A stretch of 64,000 nucleotides of DNA from Ferdinandcohnia sp036962685 (GCF_036962685.1 NZ_JBALOP010000016.1:1-64000), one strand, 5' to 3'. Shown: positions 33,391-42,688, numbered from the stretch's first letter. The notes: generated from the letters alone by a model not told the origin. A program made the numbers and translations.

Positions 33391-33759
33391 TTATAATACT
33401 TCTGGAGCTAGTGAAACAATTTTCATAAAGTTACTATCACGTAATTCACGTGCTACTGGACCGAAGATACGAGTTCCACGTGGACTCTTGTCGTCACGGA
33501 TAATAACACAAGCATTTTCATCAAAACGGATGTATGTTCCGTCATTACGACGTACACCACGCTTCGTACGTACAACTACGGCTTTAACAACGTCACCTTT
33601 TTTAACAACGCCACCTGGTGTTGCTTGTTTTACTGTAACTACAATAACATCACCAATATTAGCTGTTTTACGACCAGAGCCACCTAATACTTTAATAGTT
33701 AGTACCTCACGTGCTCCTGAGTTGTCAGCAACTTTCAAACGAGTTTCTTGTTGAATCAT
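33391..33759 (-). CDS. rplN: 50S ribosomal protein L14
   Basis: A 122-residue L14 starting MIQQETRLKVADNSGAREV, ending APEVL. It forms an intersubunit bridge and is the binding site of the silencing factor RsfS. Follows rpsQ by 47 bases, the first gene after the S10 operon block. Confidence 0.97.
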   Translation of the reverse strand: MIQQETRLKVADNSGAREVLTIKVLGGSGRKTANIGDVIVVTVKQATPGGVVKKGDVVKAVVVRTKRGVRRNDGTYIRFDENACVIIRDDKSPRGTRIFGPVARELRDSNFMKIVSLAPEVL

Positions 33760-33806
33760 TCATGAAACCTCCCTTCGGATTATTGATTGATCCGAACAAA
33801 ATATAA

Positions 33807-34070
33807 TTAGATAATAACTGCTTTCTCAACCACTTCAACAAGACGGAAGCGTTTTGTAGCAGATAATGGACGAGTCTCCATAATTCTAACGATGTCGCCA
33901 ATTTTAGCAGCATTGTTTTCATCATGAGCTTTAAATTTCTTTGAATACTTTACGCGTTTACCGTAAAGGGAATGCTTTTTATAAGTTTCTACAAGAACAG
34001 TTACTGTTTTATCCATTTTGTCAGATACAACACGTCCAGTGTAGACCTTACGTTGGTTACGTTCACTCAC
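33807..34070 (-). CDS. rpsQ: 30S ribosomal protein S17
   Basis: An 87-residue S17 OB-fold protein (MSERNQRKVYTGRVVSDKMD). It follows rpmC by 28 bases. Length and sequence are typical for Bacillus. Confidence 0.97.
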   Translation of the reverse strand: MSERNQRKVYTGRVVSDKMDKTVTVLVETYKKHSLYGKRVKYSKKFKAHDENNAAKIGDIVRIMETRPLSATKRFRLVEVVEKAVII

Positions 34071-34098
34071 TATCGTAGACCTCCTTCCTGGTTATCGA

Positions 34099-34296
34099 TT
34101 ATTTACGACCGATTTCTCTTTCGCGGACTACTGTTTTCATACGAGCGATCGATTTACGAACTTCACGAATACGTGCAGTATTCTCAAGTTGACCAGTAGC
34201 TAGTTGAAAGCGAAGGTTAAATAACTCTTCTTTTAATGATTTTACTTTTTGTTCAATTTCGGCAGTGGTAAGGTCACGGATTTCATTAGCTTTCAT
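34099..34296 (-). CDS. rpmC: 50S ribosomal protein L29
   Basis: A 65-residue two-helix protein starting MKANEIRDLTTAEIEQKV. ATG 34296 lies within the 3' end of rplP (11-base overlap) and uses GGTGGTG inside rplP as ribosome site. L29 sits at the tunnel exit where trigger factor and SRP dock. Confidence 0.95.
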   Translation of the reverse strand: MKANEIRDLTTAEIEQKVKSLKEELFNLRFQLATGQLENTARIREVRKSIARMKTVVREREIGRK

Positions 34297-34720
34297 TTGA
34301 TTCACCACCAATTTCTTCACGTTTTACGAACTTAGTTTTAACTGGTAGCTTATGAGCTGCTAGGCGTAGAGCTTCACGAGCGATCTCTTCAGATACACCA
34401 GCAATTTCAAATAATACTTTTCCAGGCTTAACAACAGCCACCCATCCTTCAGGAGCACCTTTACCGGAACCCATACGTACCTCTAAAGGTTTAGCTGTAT
34501 ATGGCTTAGATGGGAAAATTTTAATCCAAACTTTACCGCCACGTTTCATATAACGTGTCATTGCGATACGAGCAGCTTCGATTTGACGATTTGTAATCCA
34601 AGAAGCATCTTGAGCTTGTAAACCGTACTCACCGAAATGTACTTCAGTACCACCTTTTGCTTGACCACGCATTTTTCCACGGTGTTCTCTGCGGTATTTC
34701 ACACGTTTTGGTAATAACAT
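34286..34720 (-). CDS. rplP: 50S ribosomal protein L16
   Basis: A 144-residue L16 starting MLLPKRVKYRREHRGKMRGQ, the usual length. The ribosome site GGAGG is formed by the final codons of rpsC (Glu-Gly-Gly), one base separating the two genes, so they are coupled. L16 sits near the A site; the conserved RGG segment KRGGKVWIKIFP is intact. Confidence 0.96.
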   Translation of the reverse strand: MLLPKRVKYRREHRGKMRGQAKGGTEVHFGEYGLQAQDASWITNRQIEAARIAMTRYMKRGGKVWIKIFPSKPYTAKPLEVRMGSGKGAPEGWVAVVKPGKVLFEIAGVSEEIAREALRLAAHKLPVKTKFVKREEIGGESNES

Positions 34721-34721
34721 A

Positions 34722-35378
34722 TTATTTTCCTCCTTCCTGAGTTTTCTTCTTCGTAGGAAGGACCTCTCCACGATAGATCCATACTTTTACACCGATTTTT
34801 CCGTAAGTTGTATCAGCTTCAGCAGTACCGTAATCAATGTCTGCGCGAAGTGTGTGAAGTGGAACTGTTCCTTCACTATAGTGTTCTGCACGAGCGATAT
34901 CAGCTCCGCCTAAACGACCAGAAGTTTGCGTTTTAATACCTTGTGCACCAGCACGCATTGAGCGTTGGATAGCTTGTTTCTGTGCACGACGGAAAGAAAC
35001 ACGGTTTTCTAATTGGCGAGCAATATTTTCAGCTACTAGAGTTGCATCAAGATCAGCTCTTTTGATTTCAAGGATGTTGATGTGTACTCTCTTACCTGTT
35101 AATTGGTTTAATGCTTTACGAAGTGCTTCAACTTCTGTACCACCTTTACCAATTACCATACCTGGTTTAGCAGTATGGACAGTAACGTTAATACGGTTAG
35201 CTGCACGTTCAATTTCAATTTTAGAGACAGAAGCATCACTTAAACGTTTTGCGATGTATTCGCGAACTTTAAGGTCTTCGTGTAATAAATCTGCATAGTC
35301 TTTGCCTGCGTACCATTTTGACTCCCAGTCACGGATGATGCCGACACGCATTCCAATTGGATTAACTTTTTGACCCAC
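34722..35378 (-). CDS. rpsC: 30S ribosomal protein S3
   Basis: A 218-residue S3 with the KH domain motif VIGKGGTEVEALRKAL and the C-terminal domain (KVWIYRGEVLPTKK). It lines the mRNA entry channel. It starts 3 bases after the rplV stop. Confidence 0.97.
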   Translation of the reverse strand: MGQKVNPIGMRVGIIRDWESKWYAGKDYADLLHEDLKVREYIAKRLSDASVSKIEIERAANRINVTVHTAKPGMVIGKGGTEVEALRKALNQLTGKRVHINILEIKRADLDATLVAENIARQLENRVSFRRAQKQAIQRSMRAGAQGIKTQTSGRLGGADIARAEHYSEGTVPLHTLRADIDYGTAEADTTYGKIGVKVWIYRGEVLPTKKKTQEGGK

Positions 35379-35381
35379 TAC

Positions 35382-35723
35382 TTATCCCTCCTTCTTTTCT
35401 GATACCACGATTGTAATGTGGCTAGTGCGCTTATTAATCTGACTTGCACGTCCCATAGCTCTTGGACGGAATCTTTTTAATGTTGGACCTTCATTTACAT
35501 ACGCTTCAGTAATAACTAGGTTATTAGCGTCCATTTCGTAGTTATGCTCTGCATTCGCAATCGCAGAATTTAATACCTTTTCTACAACAGGAGAAGCAGC
35601 TTTTGGAGTATGACGTAGGATTGCGATTGCTTCACCTACTTGCTTGCCTCGAATTAAATCTGCTACTAAACGAACTTTACGAGGAGCAATACGAACTGTT
35701 CTCGCAACAGCTTTTGCTTGCAT
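35382..35723 (-). CDS. rplV: 50S ribosomal protein L22
   Basis: A 113-residue L22 starting MQAKAVARTVRIAPRKVRLV; GAGGAGG is upstream of ATG 35723 and would be consumed by the earlier in-frame Met. The beta-hairpin loop (LKRFRPRAMGRASQINKRTSH) that narrows the exit tunnel and confers macrolide resistance when changed looks normal. Confidence 0.96.
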   Translation of the reverse strand: MQAKAVARTVRIAPRKVRLVADLIRGKQVGEAIAILRHTPKAASPVVEKVLNSAIANAEHNYEMDANNLVITEAYVNEGPTLKRFRPRAMGRASQINKRTSHITIVVSEKKEG

Positions 35724-35740
35724 AGATAATCCTCCTCTCA

Positions 35741-36019
35741 TTAACGTCTTGTTTTCTTATCGTCACTTGCGTGGCCTTTGTAAGTACGAGTTGGTGCAAA
35801 TTCACCAAGTTTGTGACCTACCATATCTTCAGTAACATATACTGGTACATGCTTACGACCATCATATACAGCAATTGTATTACCGATGAATTGTGGGAAA
35901 ATCGTTGAACGACGTGACCAAGTTTTAATTACTTGCTTTTTCTCAGATCCGTTTTGATTTTCAACCTTTTTCATTAAGTGATCATCAACAAAAGGTCCTT
36001 TTTTCAAACTGCGTCCCAT
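35741..36019 (-). CDS. rpsS: 30S ribosomal protein S19
   Basis: A 92-residue S19 (MGRSLKKGPFVDDHLMKKVE) of the 30S head. It lies between rplB and rplV. The KLGEFAPTRTYKGHASDDKK tail is conserved. Confidence 0.97.
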   Translation of the reverse strand: MGRSLKKGPFVDDHLMKKVENQNGSEKKQVIKTWSRRSTIFPQFIGNTIAVYDGRKHVPVYVTEDMVGHKLGEFAPTRTYKGHASDDKKTRR

Positions 36020-36076
36020 AAGTGAACCTCCCTTCGTGATTGACCTACGGTTCCGATGAACCGTAGCACAATCCCG

Positions 36077-36907
36077 TTATTTTTTACGACTACGTACGAT
36101 AAATTTATCGGATTTGTTTGTCTTCTTACGAGTTTTCGCACCAAGAGTAGGTTTGCCCCATGGAGTCATAGGAGATTTACGTCCGATAGGTGCTTTACCT
36201 TCACCACCACCGTGTGGGTGATCGTTAGGGTTCATTACAGATCCACGAACTGTTGGGCGCTTGCCTAACCAGCGTGAACGTCCTGCTTTACCAATGTTAA
36301 CTAGTTCATGTTGTTCGTTACCCACTTGACCTACAGTTGCGCGGCAAGTAGCTAGGATCATGCGAACTTCACCTGAATTTAAACGAACTAATACATATTT
36401 ACCTTCTTTACCAAGTACTTGTGCAGAAGTACCAGCTGAACGAACTAATTGTCCACCTTTACCAGGTTTTAATTCGATGTTGTGTACTACTGTACCTACT
36501 GGAATATTTGCTAATGGAAGAGCGTTACCTATTTTAATGTCAGCTTCAGAACCTGACACTACCTCCATACCTACTTTTAGGTTTTTTGGAGCAATAATGT
36601 AGCGTTTTTCTCCATCTGCATAGTTAATTAATGCAATGTTCGCTGAACGGTTTGGATCGTATTCGATTGTAGCAACGCGTCCTGGTATACCATCTTTTTC
36701 ACGTTTAAAGTCAATTACACGATATTGACGTTTGTGTCCGCCAGCTTGATGACGTACTGTGATTTTACCTTGGTTATTACGACCAGCTTTTTTGTGTAAA
36801 GGTGCAAGTAATGATTTCTCGGGTCTGTCAGTAGTGATTTCAGCAAAATCAAGTGAAGTCATATTACGACGACCATTTGAGGTTGGTTTGTAATGTTTAA
36901 TCGCCAT
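36077..36907 (-). CDS. rplB: 50S ribosomal protein L2
   Basis: A 276-residue L2 with the conserved C-terminal NPNDHPHGGGEGKAPIGRK loop carrying the His essential for peptidyl transferase organisation. N-terminus MAIKHYKPTSNGRRNMT. Follows rplW by 26 bases. Confidence 0.97.
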   Translation of the reverse strand: MAIKHYKPTSNGRRNMTSLDFAEITTDRPEKSLLAPLHKKAGRNNQGKITVRHQAGGHKRQYRVIDFKREKDGIPGRVATIEYDPNRSANIALINYADGEKRYIIAPKNLKVGMEVVSGSEADIKIGNALPLANIPVGTVVHNIELKPGKGGQLVRSAGTSAQVLGKEGKYVLVRLNSGEVRMILATCRATVGQVGNEQHELVNIGKAGRSRWLGKRPTVRGSVMNPNDHPHGGGEGKAPIGRKSPMTPWGKPTLGAKTRKKTNKSDKFIVRSRKK

Positions 36908-36933
36908 CTCTATTTCCCTCCTTCTCTATAAAA

Positions 36934-37221
36934 TTAAACTTCAAAGAATTCGATTTCTTTGCTGTCTTCAGTTAATTTAACGATAGCTTTTCTGCGTCGA
37001 TTTGTATATCCACTGTAACGTCCTACACGCTTGAACTTACCTTTGTAGTTCATGATGTTTACTTTTTCAACCTTCACACCGAAAATTTGCTCAATCGCAT
37101 CTTTAACTTCAGTTTTGTTAGATTTCACGTCTACATCAAATGTGTATTTCTTTTCAGCCATTAGGTCTGATGAACGTTCAGTAATAACAGGGCTCTTAAT
37201 AATATCACGAGGATCTTTCAT
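36934..37221 (-). CDS. rplW: 50S ribosomal protein L23
   Basis: A 95-residue L23 (MKDPRDIIKSPVITERSSDL), docking site of trigger factor and SRP. Its ATG shares one base with the rplD stop, giving translational coupling. Confidence 0.97.
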   Translation of the reverse strand: MKDPRDIIKSPVITERSSDLMAEKKYTFDVDVKSNKTEVKDAIEQIFGVKVEKVNIMNYKGKFKRVGRYSGYTNRRRKAIVKLTEDSKEIEFFEV

Positions 37222-37844
37222 TATGCGAGCACCTCCTCTACTTTTTCCACCGCAGCTTTAGTAATCACAAGCTTATCATGGTTAAGAACATCAAGAACAC
37301 TTACTCCATTTGCAGTAACTACTGTTACTCCTTGGATATTACGTGCTGAAAGTTCTACTGCTTCGTTTACATCAGCAGTAACGATTAACGCTTTGCGCTC
37401 AACGTTTAAACCTTTCAGTACCGCAACCATGTCTTTAGTTTTAGGAGTTTCTAATACTAGATTGTCTAATACTAGAATGTTTTCCTCTAATACCTTAGTA
37501 GATAATGCTGATTTGATTGCTAAACGGCGTACTTTTTTAGGTAATTTGTAGCTATAGCTTCTTGGAGTTGGACCAAATACTGTTCCACCGCCGCGCCATT
37601 GTGGTGAACGAATTGAACCTTGACGAGCACGACCAGTACCCTTTTGACGCCATGGTTTACGTCCTCCGCCTGCTACTTCAGAACGAATCTTTGTTTTGTG
37701 TGTTCCTTGACGTAAGGAAGCTCTTTGCATGATAACTGCATCGAATAAAACTTGTTGATTTGGTTCCACGCCGAATACAGAATCGTTTAACTCGATTTCT
37801 CCAACAGCTGAACCAGTTTGGTTATACAATGATACTTTAGGCAT
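37221..37844 (-). CDS. rplD: 50S ribosomal protein L4
   Basis: A 207-residue L4 with the long tunnel-lining loop (GGGRKPWRQKGTGRARQGS). In E. coli L4 represses the S10 operon through the rpsJ leader; a structured leader is also present here, though no L4 mechanism is demonstrated in Bacillus. Confidence 0.97.
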   Translation of the reverse strand: MPKVSLYNQTGSAVGEIELNDSVFGVEPNQQVLFDAVIMQRASLRQGTHKTKIRSEVAGGGRKPWRQKGTGRARQGSIRSPQWRGGGTVFGPTPRSYSYKLPKKVRRLAIKSALSTKVLEENILVLDNLVLETPKTKDMVAVLKGLNVERKALIVTADVNEAVELSARNIQGVTVVTANGVSVLDVLNHDKLVITKAAVEKVEEVLA

Positions 37845-37868
37845 TCAAATGTCCTCCTTTCTGTTAAA

Positions 37869-38498
37869 TTATTTCGCTTTAACAGCTTTCTTTACTGTAA
37901 TAACAGATTTTCTCGCACCAGGTACATTACCTTTTACTAGAAGAAGATTACGCTCTGTATCTACTTTCACGATTTCTAAGTTTTGTACTGTGATACGTTC
38001 TCCACCCATACGACCAGGTAGAAGTTTGTTTTTGAATACACGGTTTGGAGCTACAGGTCCCATTGAACCAGGACGACGGTGATAACGAGAACCGTGAGAC
38101 ATAGGTCCACGAGATTGTCCGTGTCGCTTGATCGCACCTTGGAATCCTTTACCTTTTGATTTTCCTGTTACATCAACAATATCTCCTTCAGCGAAGATAT
38201 CAACTTTGACTTCCTGACCAACTTCAAACTCATCTAAGTTAACTCCGCGTAATTCGCGAACGAAGCGCTTAGGTGCAGTGTTTGCTTTTGATGCATGACC
38301 CTTTTCAGGTTTGTTTGAAAGCTTTTCTCTTTTATCTTCGAAACCGATTTGAACAGCTTCGTATCCATCAGTTTCAACTGATTTCTTTTGAAGAACTACG
38401 TTTGGAGAAGCTTCAATTACAGTTACAGGGATTAGCTCACCGTTACCTACGAATACTTGAGTCATACCAATTTTTCTTCCTAAGATTCCTTTGGTCAT
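37869..38498 (-). CDS. rplC: 50S ribosomal protein L3
   Basis: A 209-residue L3 (MTKGILGRKIGMTQVFVGNG) whose central extension (GFQGAIKRHGQSRGPMSHGS) reaches the peptidyl transferase centre. The Gln in the GQSRGPMSHGS region, methylated in some bacteria, is present. Follows rpsJ by 43 bases. Confidence 0.97.
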   Translation of the reverse strand: MTKGILGRKIGMTQVFVGNGELIPVTVIEASPNVVLQKKSVETDGYEAVQIGFEDKREKLSNKPEKGHASKANTAPKRFVRELRGVNLDEFEVGQEVKVDIFAEGDIVDVTGKSKGKGFQGAIKRHGQSRGPMSHGSRYHRRPGSMGPVAPNRVFKNKLLPGRMGGERITVQNLEIVKVDTERNLLLVKGNVPGARKSVITVKKAVKAK

Positions 38499-38541
38499 TA
38501 GTCACACCTCCTATAATATTTACAATTTATCTCATTTTAAA

Positions 38542-38850
38542 TTAAAGTTTGATTTCAATGTCAACACCAGATGGTAAATCTAAACGCATTAATGAATCAA
38601 CTGTTTGTGGTGTTGGGTTAATGATGTCGATTAAGCGTTTGTGCGTACGCATTTCGAATTGTTCACGAGAGTCTTTGTACTTGTGAACAGCACGAAGAAT
38701 CGTATAAACAGACTTCTCAGTTGGAAGTGGGATTGGACCAGAAACTGCCGCACCTGAACGTTTTGCTGTCTCTACGATTTTTTCTGCAGATTGATCAAGA
38801 ATTCTGTGATCATATGCTTTTAAACGAATACGAATTTTTTGTTTTGCCAT
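38542..38850 (-). CDS. rpsJ: 30S ribosomal protein S10 / NusE
   Basis: A 102-residue S10 (MAKQKIRIRLKAYDHRILDQ), both a 30S head protein and, as NusE, a transcription antitermination factor with NusB. First gene of the S10-spc-alpha transcript; GGAGGG precedes ATG 38850. Two promoters and a structured leader lie upstream. Confidence 0.97.
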   Translation of the reverse strand: MAKQKIRIRLKAYDHRILDQSAEKIVETAKRSGAAVSGPIPLPTEKSVYTILRAVHKYKDSREQFEMRTHKRLIDIINPTPQTVDSLMRLDLPSGVDIEIKL

Positions 38851-38896
38851 TATTTTCCCTCCTTTTTCGCCTACTTTTTAAAATAGACCTTCTCCG

Positions 38897-38953
38897 TGGA
38901 AATTTCCTTACACTCGCCATGGCAAAGCGGCCGGGTGTATCAGCAACCTTCCA
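38897..38953 (-). promoter_or_regulatory. structured leader RNA of the S10 operon
   Basis: On the minus strand TGGAAG pairs with TTTCCA as outer stem; inside, ACAC pairs with GTGT around a GGCCGCTTTGCC stem-loop. The segment is GC-rich compared with its surroundings and sits between promoter P2 and rpsJ. I believe a similar segment is conserved in related Bacillaceae; a role in ribosomal protein feedback is an inference. Confidence 0.5.
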
Positions 38954-38983
38954 CATCATCGCAGTCAAAGACCAACATTGTCT

Positions 38984-39012
38984 ATTATATAGAAACCAAA
39001 TACGAAATGCAA
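38984..39012 (-). promoter_or_regulatory. S10 operon promoter P2
   Basis: On the minus strand TTGCAT (39007-39012), 17 bases, TATAAT (38984-38989). Predicted start near 38977. Confidence 0.7.
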
Positions 39013-39052
39013 CATAAATCTTCGTTTTATGCATGTCTTTCGCACTTTTTCA

Positions 39053-39081
39053 ATTATACACACCATGGATAGACATTTCAA
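39053..39081 (-). promoter_or_regulatory. S10 operon promoter P1
   Basis: On the minus strand TTGAAA (39076-39081), 17 bases, TATAAT (39053-39058). Together with P2 it drives the S10-spc-alpha genes independently of tuf, whose terminator lies just upstream. Confidence 0.75.
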
Positions 39082-39169
39082 CAAAAGTCCCAATTTATTT
39101 TTGCGTTAGATTCTGGAAATTAATCTATTTCAATTTCTGCAAAGTTTCTTCTATTATATAGAGCACAAA

Positions 39170-39197
39170 AAAACAGGCGGGATTATCCGCCTGTTTT
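39170..39197 (-). terminator. terminator after tuf
   Basis: A perfect 11-bp stem AAAACAGGCGG / CCGCCTGTTTT with a 6-base loop and, on the minus strand, a following TTTTT. It separates the str operon from the S10 operon. Confidence 0.9.
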
Positions 39198-39214
39198 ATA
39201 AACACTTATCGTTA

Positions 39215-40405
39215 TTACTCTTGGATTGTAGCAACAACGCCAGCGCCTACTGTACGTCCACCTTCACGAATAGAGAACTTAGTTCCTTCTTCGATCGCAA
39301 CTGAAGCGATTAGTTCAACAGTCATTTCGATGTTGTCACCAGGCATTACCATTTCTACGCCTTCTGGAAGATTACAAATTCCAGTTACATCAGTTGTACG
39401 GAAGTAGAACTGAGGACGGTAGTTTGAGAAGAATGGAGTATGACGTCCACCTTCTTCTTTTGATAAAACGTAAACTTCAGCTTTGAACTTTGTGTGTGGC
39501 TTGATTGTACCTGGTTTAGCAAGTACTTGACCACGTTGGATATCATCACGAGAAACACCACGAAGTAGTGCACCAATGTTGTCACCAGCTTCAGCAAAAT
39601 CAAGAAGCTTACGGAACATTTCAACACCTGTTACAGTAGTTGTTTTTGGCTCTTCAGTTAAACCGATGATTTCAACAACTTCACCAACTTTAACTTGTCC
39701 ACGCTCAACACGACCTGTAGCAACAGTACCACGACCAGTGATTGAGAATACGTCCTCAACTGGCATCATGAATGGCTTTTCAGTGTCACGTTGTGGAGTT
39801 GGAACATATTCGTCAACAGCAGCCATTAATTCAATAACTTTTTCTTCCCACTCAGGCTCACCTTCTAGAGCTTTAAGAGCAGAACCTTTGATTACTGGTA
39901 CATCGTCACCAGGGAATTCGTATTCAGAAAGAAGGTCACGAACTTCCATTTCTACTAATTCTAATAATTCTTCATCGTCTACCATGTCACATTTGTTCAT
40001 GAATACAACTAGGTAAGGAACACCTACTTGACGAGAAAGAAGGATGTGCTCACGAGTTTGTGGCATTGGGCCATCAGCAGCAGATACTACTAAGATACCA
40101 CCGTCCATTTGAGCAGCACCAGTGATCATGTTTTTAACATAGTCAGCATGTCCTGGGCAGTCAACGTGTGCATAGTGACGGTTTTCAGTTTCGTACTCAA
40201 CGTGTGAAGTTGAGATTGTGATTCCACGCTCACGCTCTTCAGGCGCTCCATCAATTTGGTCATAACCCATTGCTGCGCCTTTTCCGCTTCTTTTAGCAAG
40301 AACAGTAGTGATAGCAGCTGTTAAAGTAGTTTTACCATGGTCAACGTGTCCAATTGTACCAATATTAGCATGTGGTTTCGAACGGTCAAATTTCTCTTTT
40401 CCCAT
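39215..40405 (-). CDS. tuf: elongation factor Tu
   Basis: A 396-residue GTPase that delivers aminoacyl-tRNA. G motifs GHVDHGKTT, DCPGHADY, NKCD and SALK are complete. I choose ATG 40405 (MGKEKFDRSKPH) after AAGGAGG; the earlier in-frame TTG adds eight residues across the ribosome site. A separate promoter appears to start at the fusA end. Confidence 0.97.
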   Translation of the reverse strand: MGKEKFDRSKPHANIGTIGHVDHGKTTLTAAITTVLAKRSGKGAAMGYDQIDGAPEERERGITISTSHVEYETENRHYAHVDCPGHADYVKNMITGAAQMDGGILVVSAADGPMPQTREHILLSRQVGVPYLVVFMNKCDMVDDEELLELVEMEVRDLLSEYEFPGDDVPVIKGSALKALEGEPEWEEKVIELMAAVDEYVPTPQRDTEKPFMMPVEDVFSITGRGTVATGRVERGQVKVGEVVEIIGLTEEPKTTTVTGVEMFRKLLDFAEAGDNIGALLRGVSRDDIQRGQVLAKPGTIKPHTKFKAEVYVLSKEEGGRHTPFFSNYRPQFYFRTTDVTGICNLPEGVEMVMPGDNIEMTVELIASVAIEEGTKFSIREGGRTVGAGVVATIQE

Positions 40406-40456
40406 TTGAAAAGCCTCCTTAAGTATCATTTATTTTAATATTAAGTATGATATCCC

Positions 40457-40480
40457 GAAAGTGGGGTTGTCCCCACTTTC
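40457..40480 (-). other. perfect intercistronic hairpin between fusA and tuf
   Basis: GAAAGTGGGG and CCCCACTTTC pair perfectly around TTGT. No uridine run follows on the minus strand, so this is more likely a processing or stability element in the tuf leader than a terminator. Confidence 0.5.
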
Positions 40481-40496
40481 AAGGCCTACATAAGTA

Positions 40497-40525
40497 GTTA
40501 TACTTGATGTAAAGGCGAAAATCAA
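40497..40525 (-). promoter_or_regulatory. promoter of tuf
   Basis: On the minus strand TTGATT (40520-40525), 17 bases, TATAAC (40497-40502), directly after the fusA stop. It would give tuf extra expression over the rest of the str operon. Confidence 0.55.
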
Positions 40526-42604
40526 TTATTCACCTTTATTTTTTTTGATAATTTCTTCAGAAATTGATTTTGGTACTTCTTCGTAGTGATCGAAGTGCAT
40601 AGTGAATACTCCACGACCTTGTGTGTTAGAACGTAAAGAAGTAGCATAACCAAACATTTCAGATAGTGGAACCATCGCACGTACTACTTGTGCATTACCG
40701 CGAGCTTCCATACCTTCAACGCGTCCACGACGAGAAGTGATACCACCCATAATGTCACCCATGTATTCTTCAGGAATAACAACTTCAACCTTCATTACAG
40801 GCTCAAGAATAACTGGTTGACATTTTGATGCAGCGTTTTTAAGAGCCATAGATGCAGCAATCTTAAACGCCATTTCACTGGAGTCAACATCATGGTATGA
40901 TCCATCATAAAGTCTAGCTTTGATATCTACTAAAGGATAACCAGCTAGAACCCCTCTATCAAGAGCATCTTCTAGACCAGCTTGTACAGCAGGGATGTAT
41001 TCACGTGGTACTACCCCACCAACAATTCCGTTTTCAAATTCGAAGCCTTTTCCTTCTTCGTTTGGTGAGAATTCAATCCAAACGTGTCCGTATTGTCCGC
41101 GTCCACCTGATTGACGAGCGAATTTACCTTCAACCTGTGCAGATTGACGGAATGTTTCACGGTACGCAACCTGTGGAGCACCAACGTTTGCTTCTACTTT
41201 GAACTCACGCTTCATACGGTCAACTAGTACGTCTAGGTGTAACTCACCCATACCAGCAATGATCGTTTGACCTGTCTCTTGGTCAGTGTGTGCTCTGAAT
41301 GTTGGATCTTCTTCTTGAAGCTTTTGTAAAGCTGTAGACATTTTGTCTTGGTCAGCTTTTGATTTAGGCTCAACAGAAAGTTGAATAACTGGCTCTGGGA
41401 ATGTCATGGATTCAAGAATTACGTTATCCTTTTCATCACATAGTGTATCACCAGTTGTTGTATCTTTTAATCCTACAGCTGCAGCGATGTCACCAGCATA
41501 AACAGTTGAGATTTCCTCACGGTGGTTCGCATGCATTTGAAGGATACGTCCGATACGCTCACGCTTTCCTTTAGTTGAGTTCTTAACGTATGATCCAGAG
41601 TTTAAAGTACCTGAATACACACGGAAGAATGTTAATTTACCTACATAAGGGTCAGTCATTACTTTAAACGCAAGAGCTGAGAATGGCTCACTGTCGTCTG
41701 AATGACGTTCAATATCTTCCCCAGTATCTGCATCATGACCTGAAATTGATGCTACATCTGTAGGAGCTGGAAGATAATCAATTACTGCATCAAGCATTTT
41801 TTGAACACCTTTGTTCTTAAATGCAGTACCACACATAACAGGGTAGAATTCAACCGAAAGTGTAGCAGTACGAATTGCTTTTTTCAATTCCTCGTTAGAG
41901 ATTTCTTCTCCGCCAAGGTATCTTTCCATTAAATCTTCATCTAATTCCGCTACAGCTTCTACAAGCTTTTCACGGTATTCATTTGCTTGGTCTAGATATT
42001 CTTCAGGAATTTCTCCTTCTTCAACATCAGTACCTAAGTCATTACCATAGAATGTTGCAGTCATTTCAACAAGGTCAATAATACCTCTGAATTGATCTTC
42101 CGCACCAATCGGTAATTGAATTGGGTGTGCATTCGCTTGCAGACGGTCATGAAGTGTACCAACAGAATATAAGAAGTCAGCACCAATCTTGTCCATTTTG
42201 TTTACGAATACAGCACGTGGAACTCCGTAAGTTGTAGCTTGTCGCCAAACTGTTTCAGTTTGCGGCTCAACTCCAGACTGTGCATCAAGAACAGTTACAG
42301 CACCATCAAGTACACGAAGTGAACGTTCAACCTCAACTGTGAAGTCTACGTGTCCCGGTGTGTCGATGATGTTAACGCGGTGACCCTTCCATGATGCAGT
42401 TGTAGCTGCAGATGTAATTGTGATACCACGCTCTTGTTCTTGCTCCATCCAGTCCATTTGAGACGCACCTTCATGAGTTTCACCAAGTTTGTGAATTTTA
42501 CCAGTGTAATAAAGAATACGCTCAGTAGTTGTTGTTTTACCAGCATCGATGTGTGCCATGATACCAATATTACGAGTGTTTTCTAAGGAGAACTCTCTTG
42601 CCAT
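40526..42604 (-). CDS. fusA: elongation factor G
   Basis: A 692-residue translocase GTPase. AHIDAGKTTTTERIL, DTPGHVDF, NKMD and the five-domain architecture are intact, ending EEIIKKNKGE. It lies in the order rpsL-rpsG-fusA-tuf. GGAAGGAG precedes ATG 42604. No fusidic acid resistance change was sought residue by residue. Confidence 0.97.
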   Translation of the reverse strand: MAREFSLENTRNIGIMAHIDAGKTTTTERILYYTGKIHKLGETHEGASQMDWMEQEQERGITITSAATTASWKGHRVNIIDTPGHVDFTVEVERSLRVLDGAVTVLDAQSGVEPQTETVWRQATTYGVPRAVFVNKMDKIGADFLYSVGTLHDRLQANAHPIQLPIGAEDQFRGIIDLVEMTATFYGNDLGTDVEEGEIPEEYLDQANEYREKLVEAVAELDEDLMERYLGGEEISNEELKKAIRTATLSVEFYPVMCGTAFKNKGVQKMLDAVIDYLPAPTDVASISGHDADTGEDIERHSDDSEPFSALAFKVMTDPYVGKLTFFRVYSGTLNSGSYVKNSTKGKRERIGRILQMHANHREEISTVYAGDIAAAVGLKDTTTGDTLCDEKDNVILESMTFPEPVIQLSVEPKSKADQDKMSTALQKLQEEDPTFRAHTDQETGQTIIAGMGELHLDVLVDRMKREFKVEANVGAPQVAYRETFRQSAQVEGKFARQSGGRGQYGHVWIEFSPNEEGKGFEFENGIVGGVVPREYIPAVQAGLEDALDRGVLAGYPLVDIKARLYDGSYHDVDSSEMAFKIAASMALKNAASKCQPVILEPVMKVEVVIPEEYMGDIMGGITSRRGRVEGMEARGNAQVVRAMVPLSEMFGYATSLRSNTQGRGVFTMHFDHYEEVPKSISEEIIKKNKGE

Positions 42605-42656
42605 TTGGGTCTTTCTCCTTCCTATGAGTAAGTATGGATTTTTTATTGTAGTAATG

Positions 42657-42681
42657 GCTCTGTTAAATAGATTAACAGAGC
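42657..42681 (-). other. perfect intercistronic hairpin between rpsG and fusA
   Basis: GCTCTGTTAA and TTAACAGAGC form a 10-bp stem with a 5-base loop eight bases after the rpsG stop. On the minus strand no T-run follows, so a processing or 3'-protection role is more likely than termination. Confidence 0.5.
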
Positions 42682-42688
42682 TCTTATT

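Noticed and set aside
40457..40480. Terminator between fusA and tuf
   Set aside because: The hairpin is perfect but no T-run follows on the transcribed strand, and the tuf promoter lies upstream of it.
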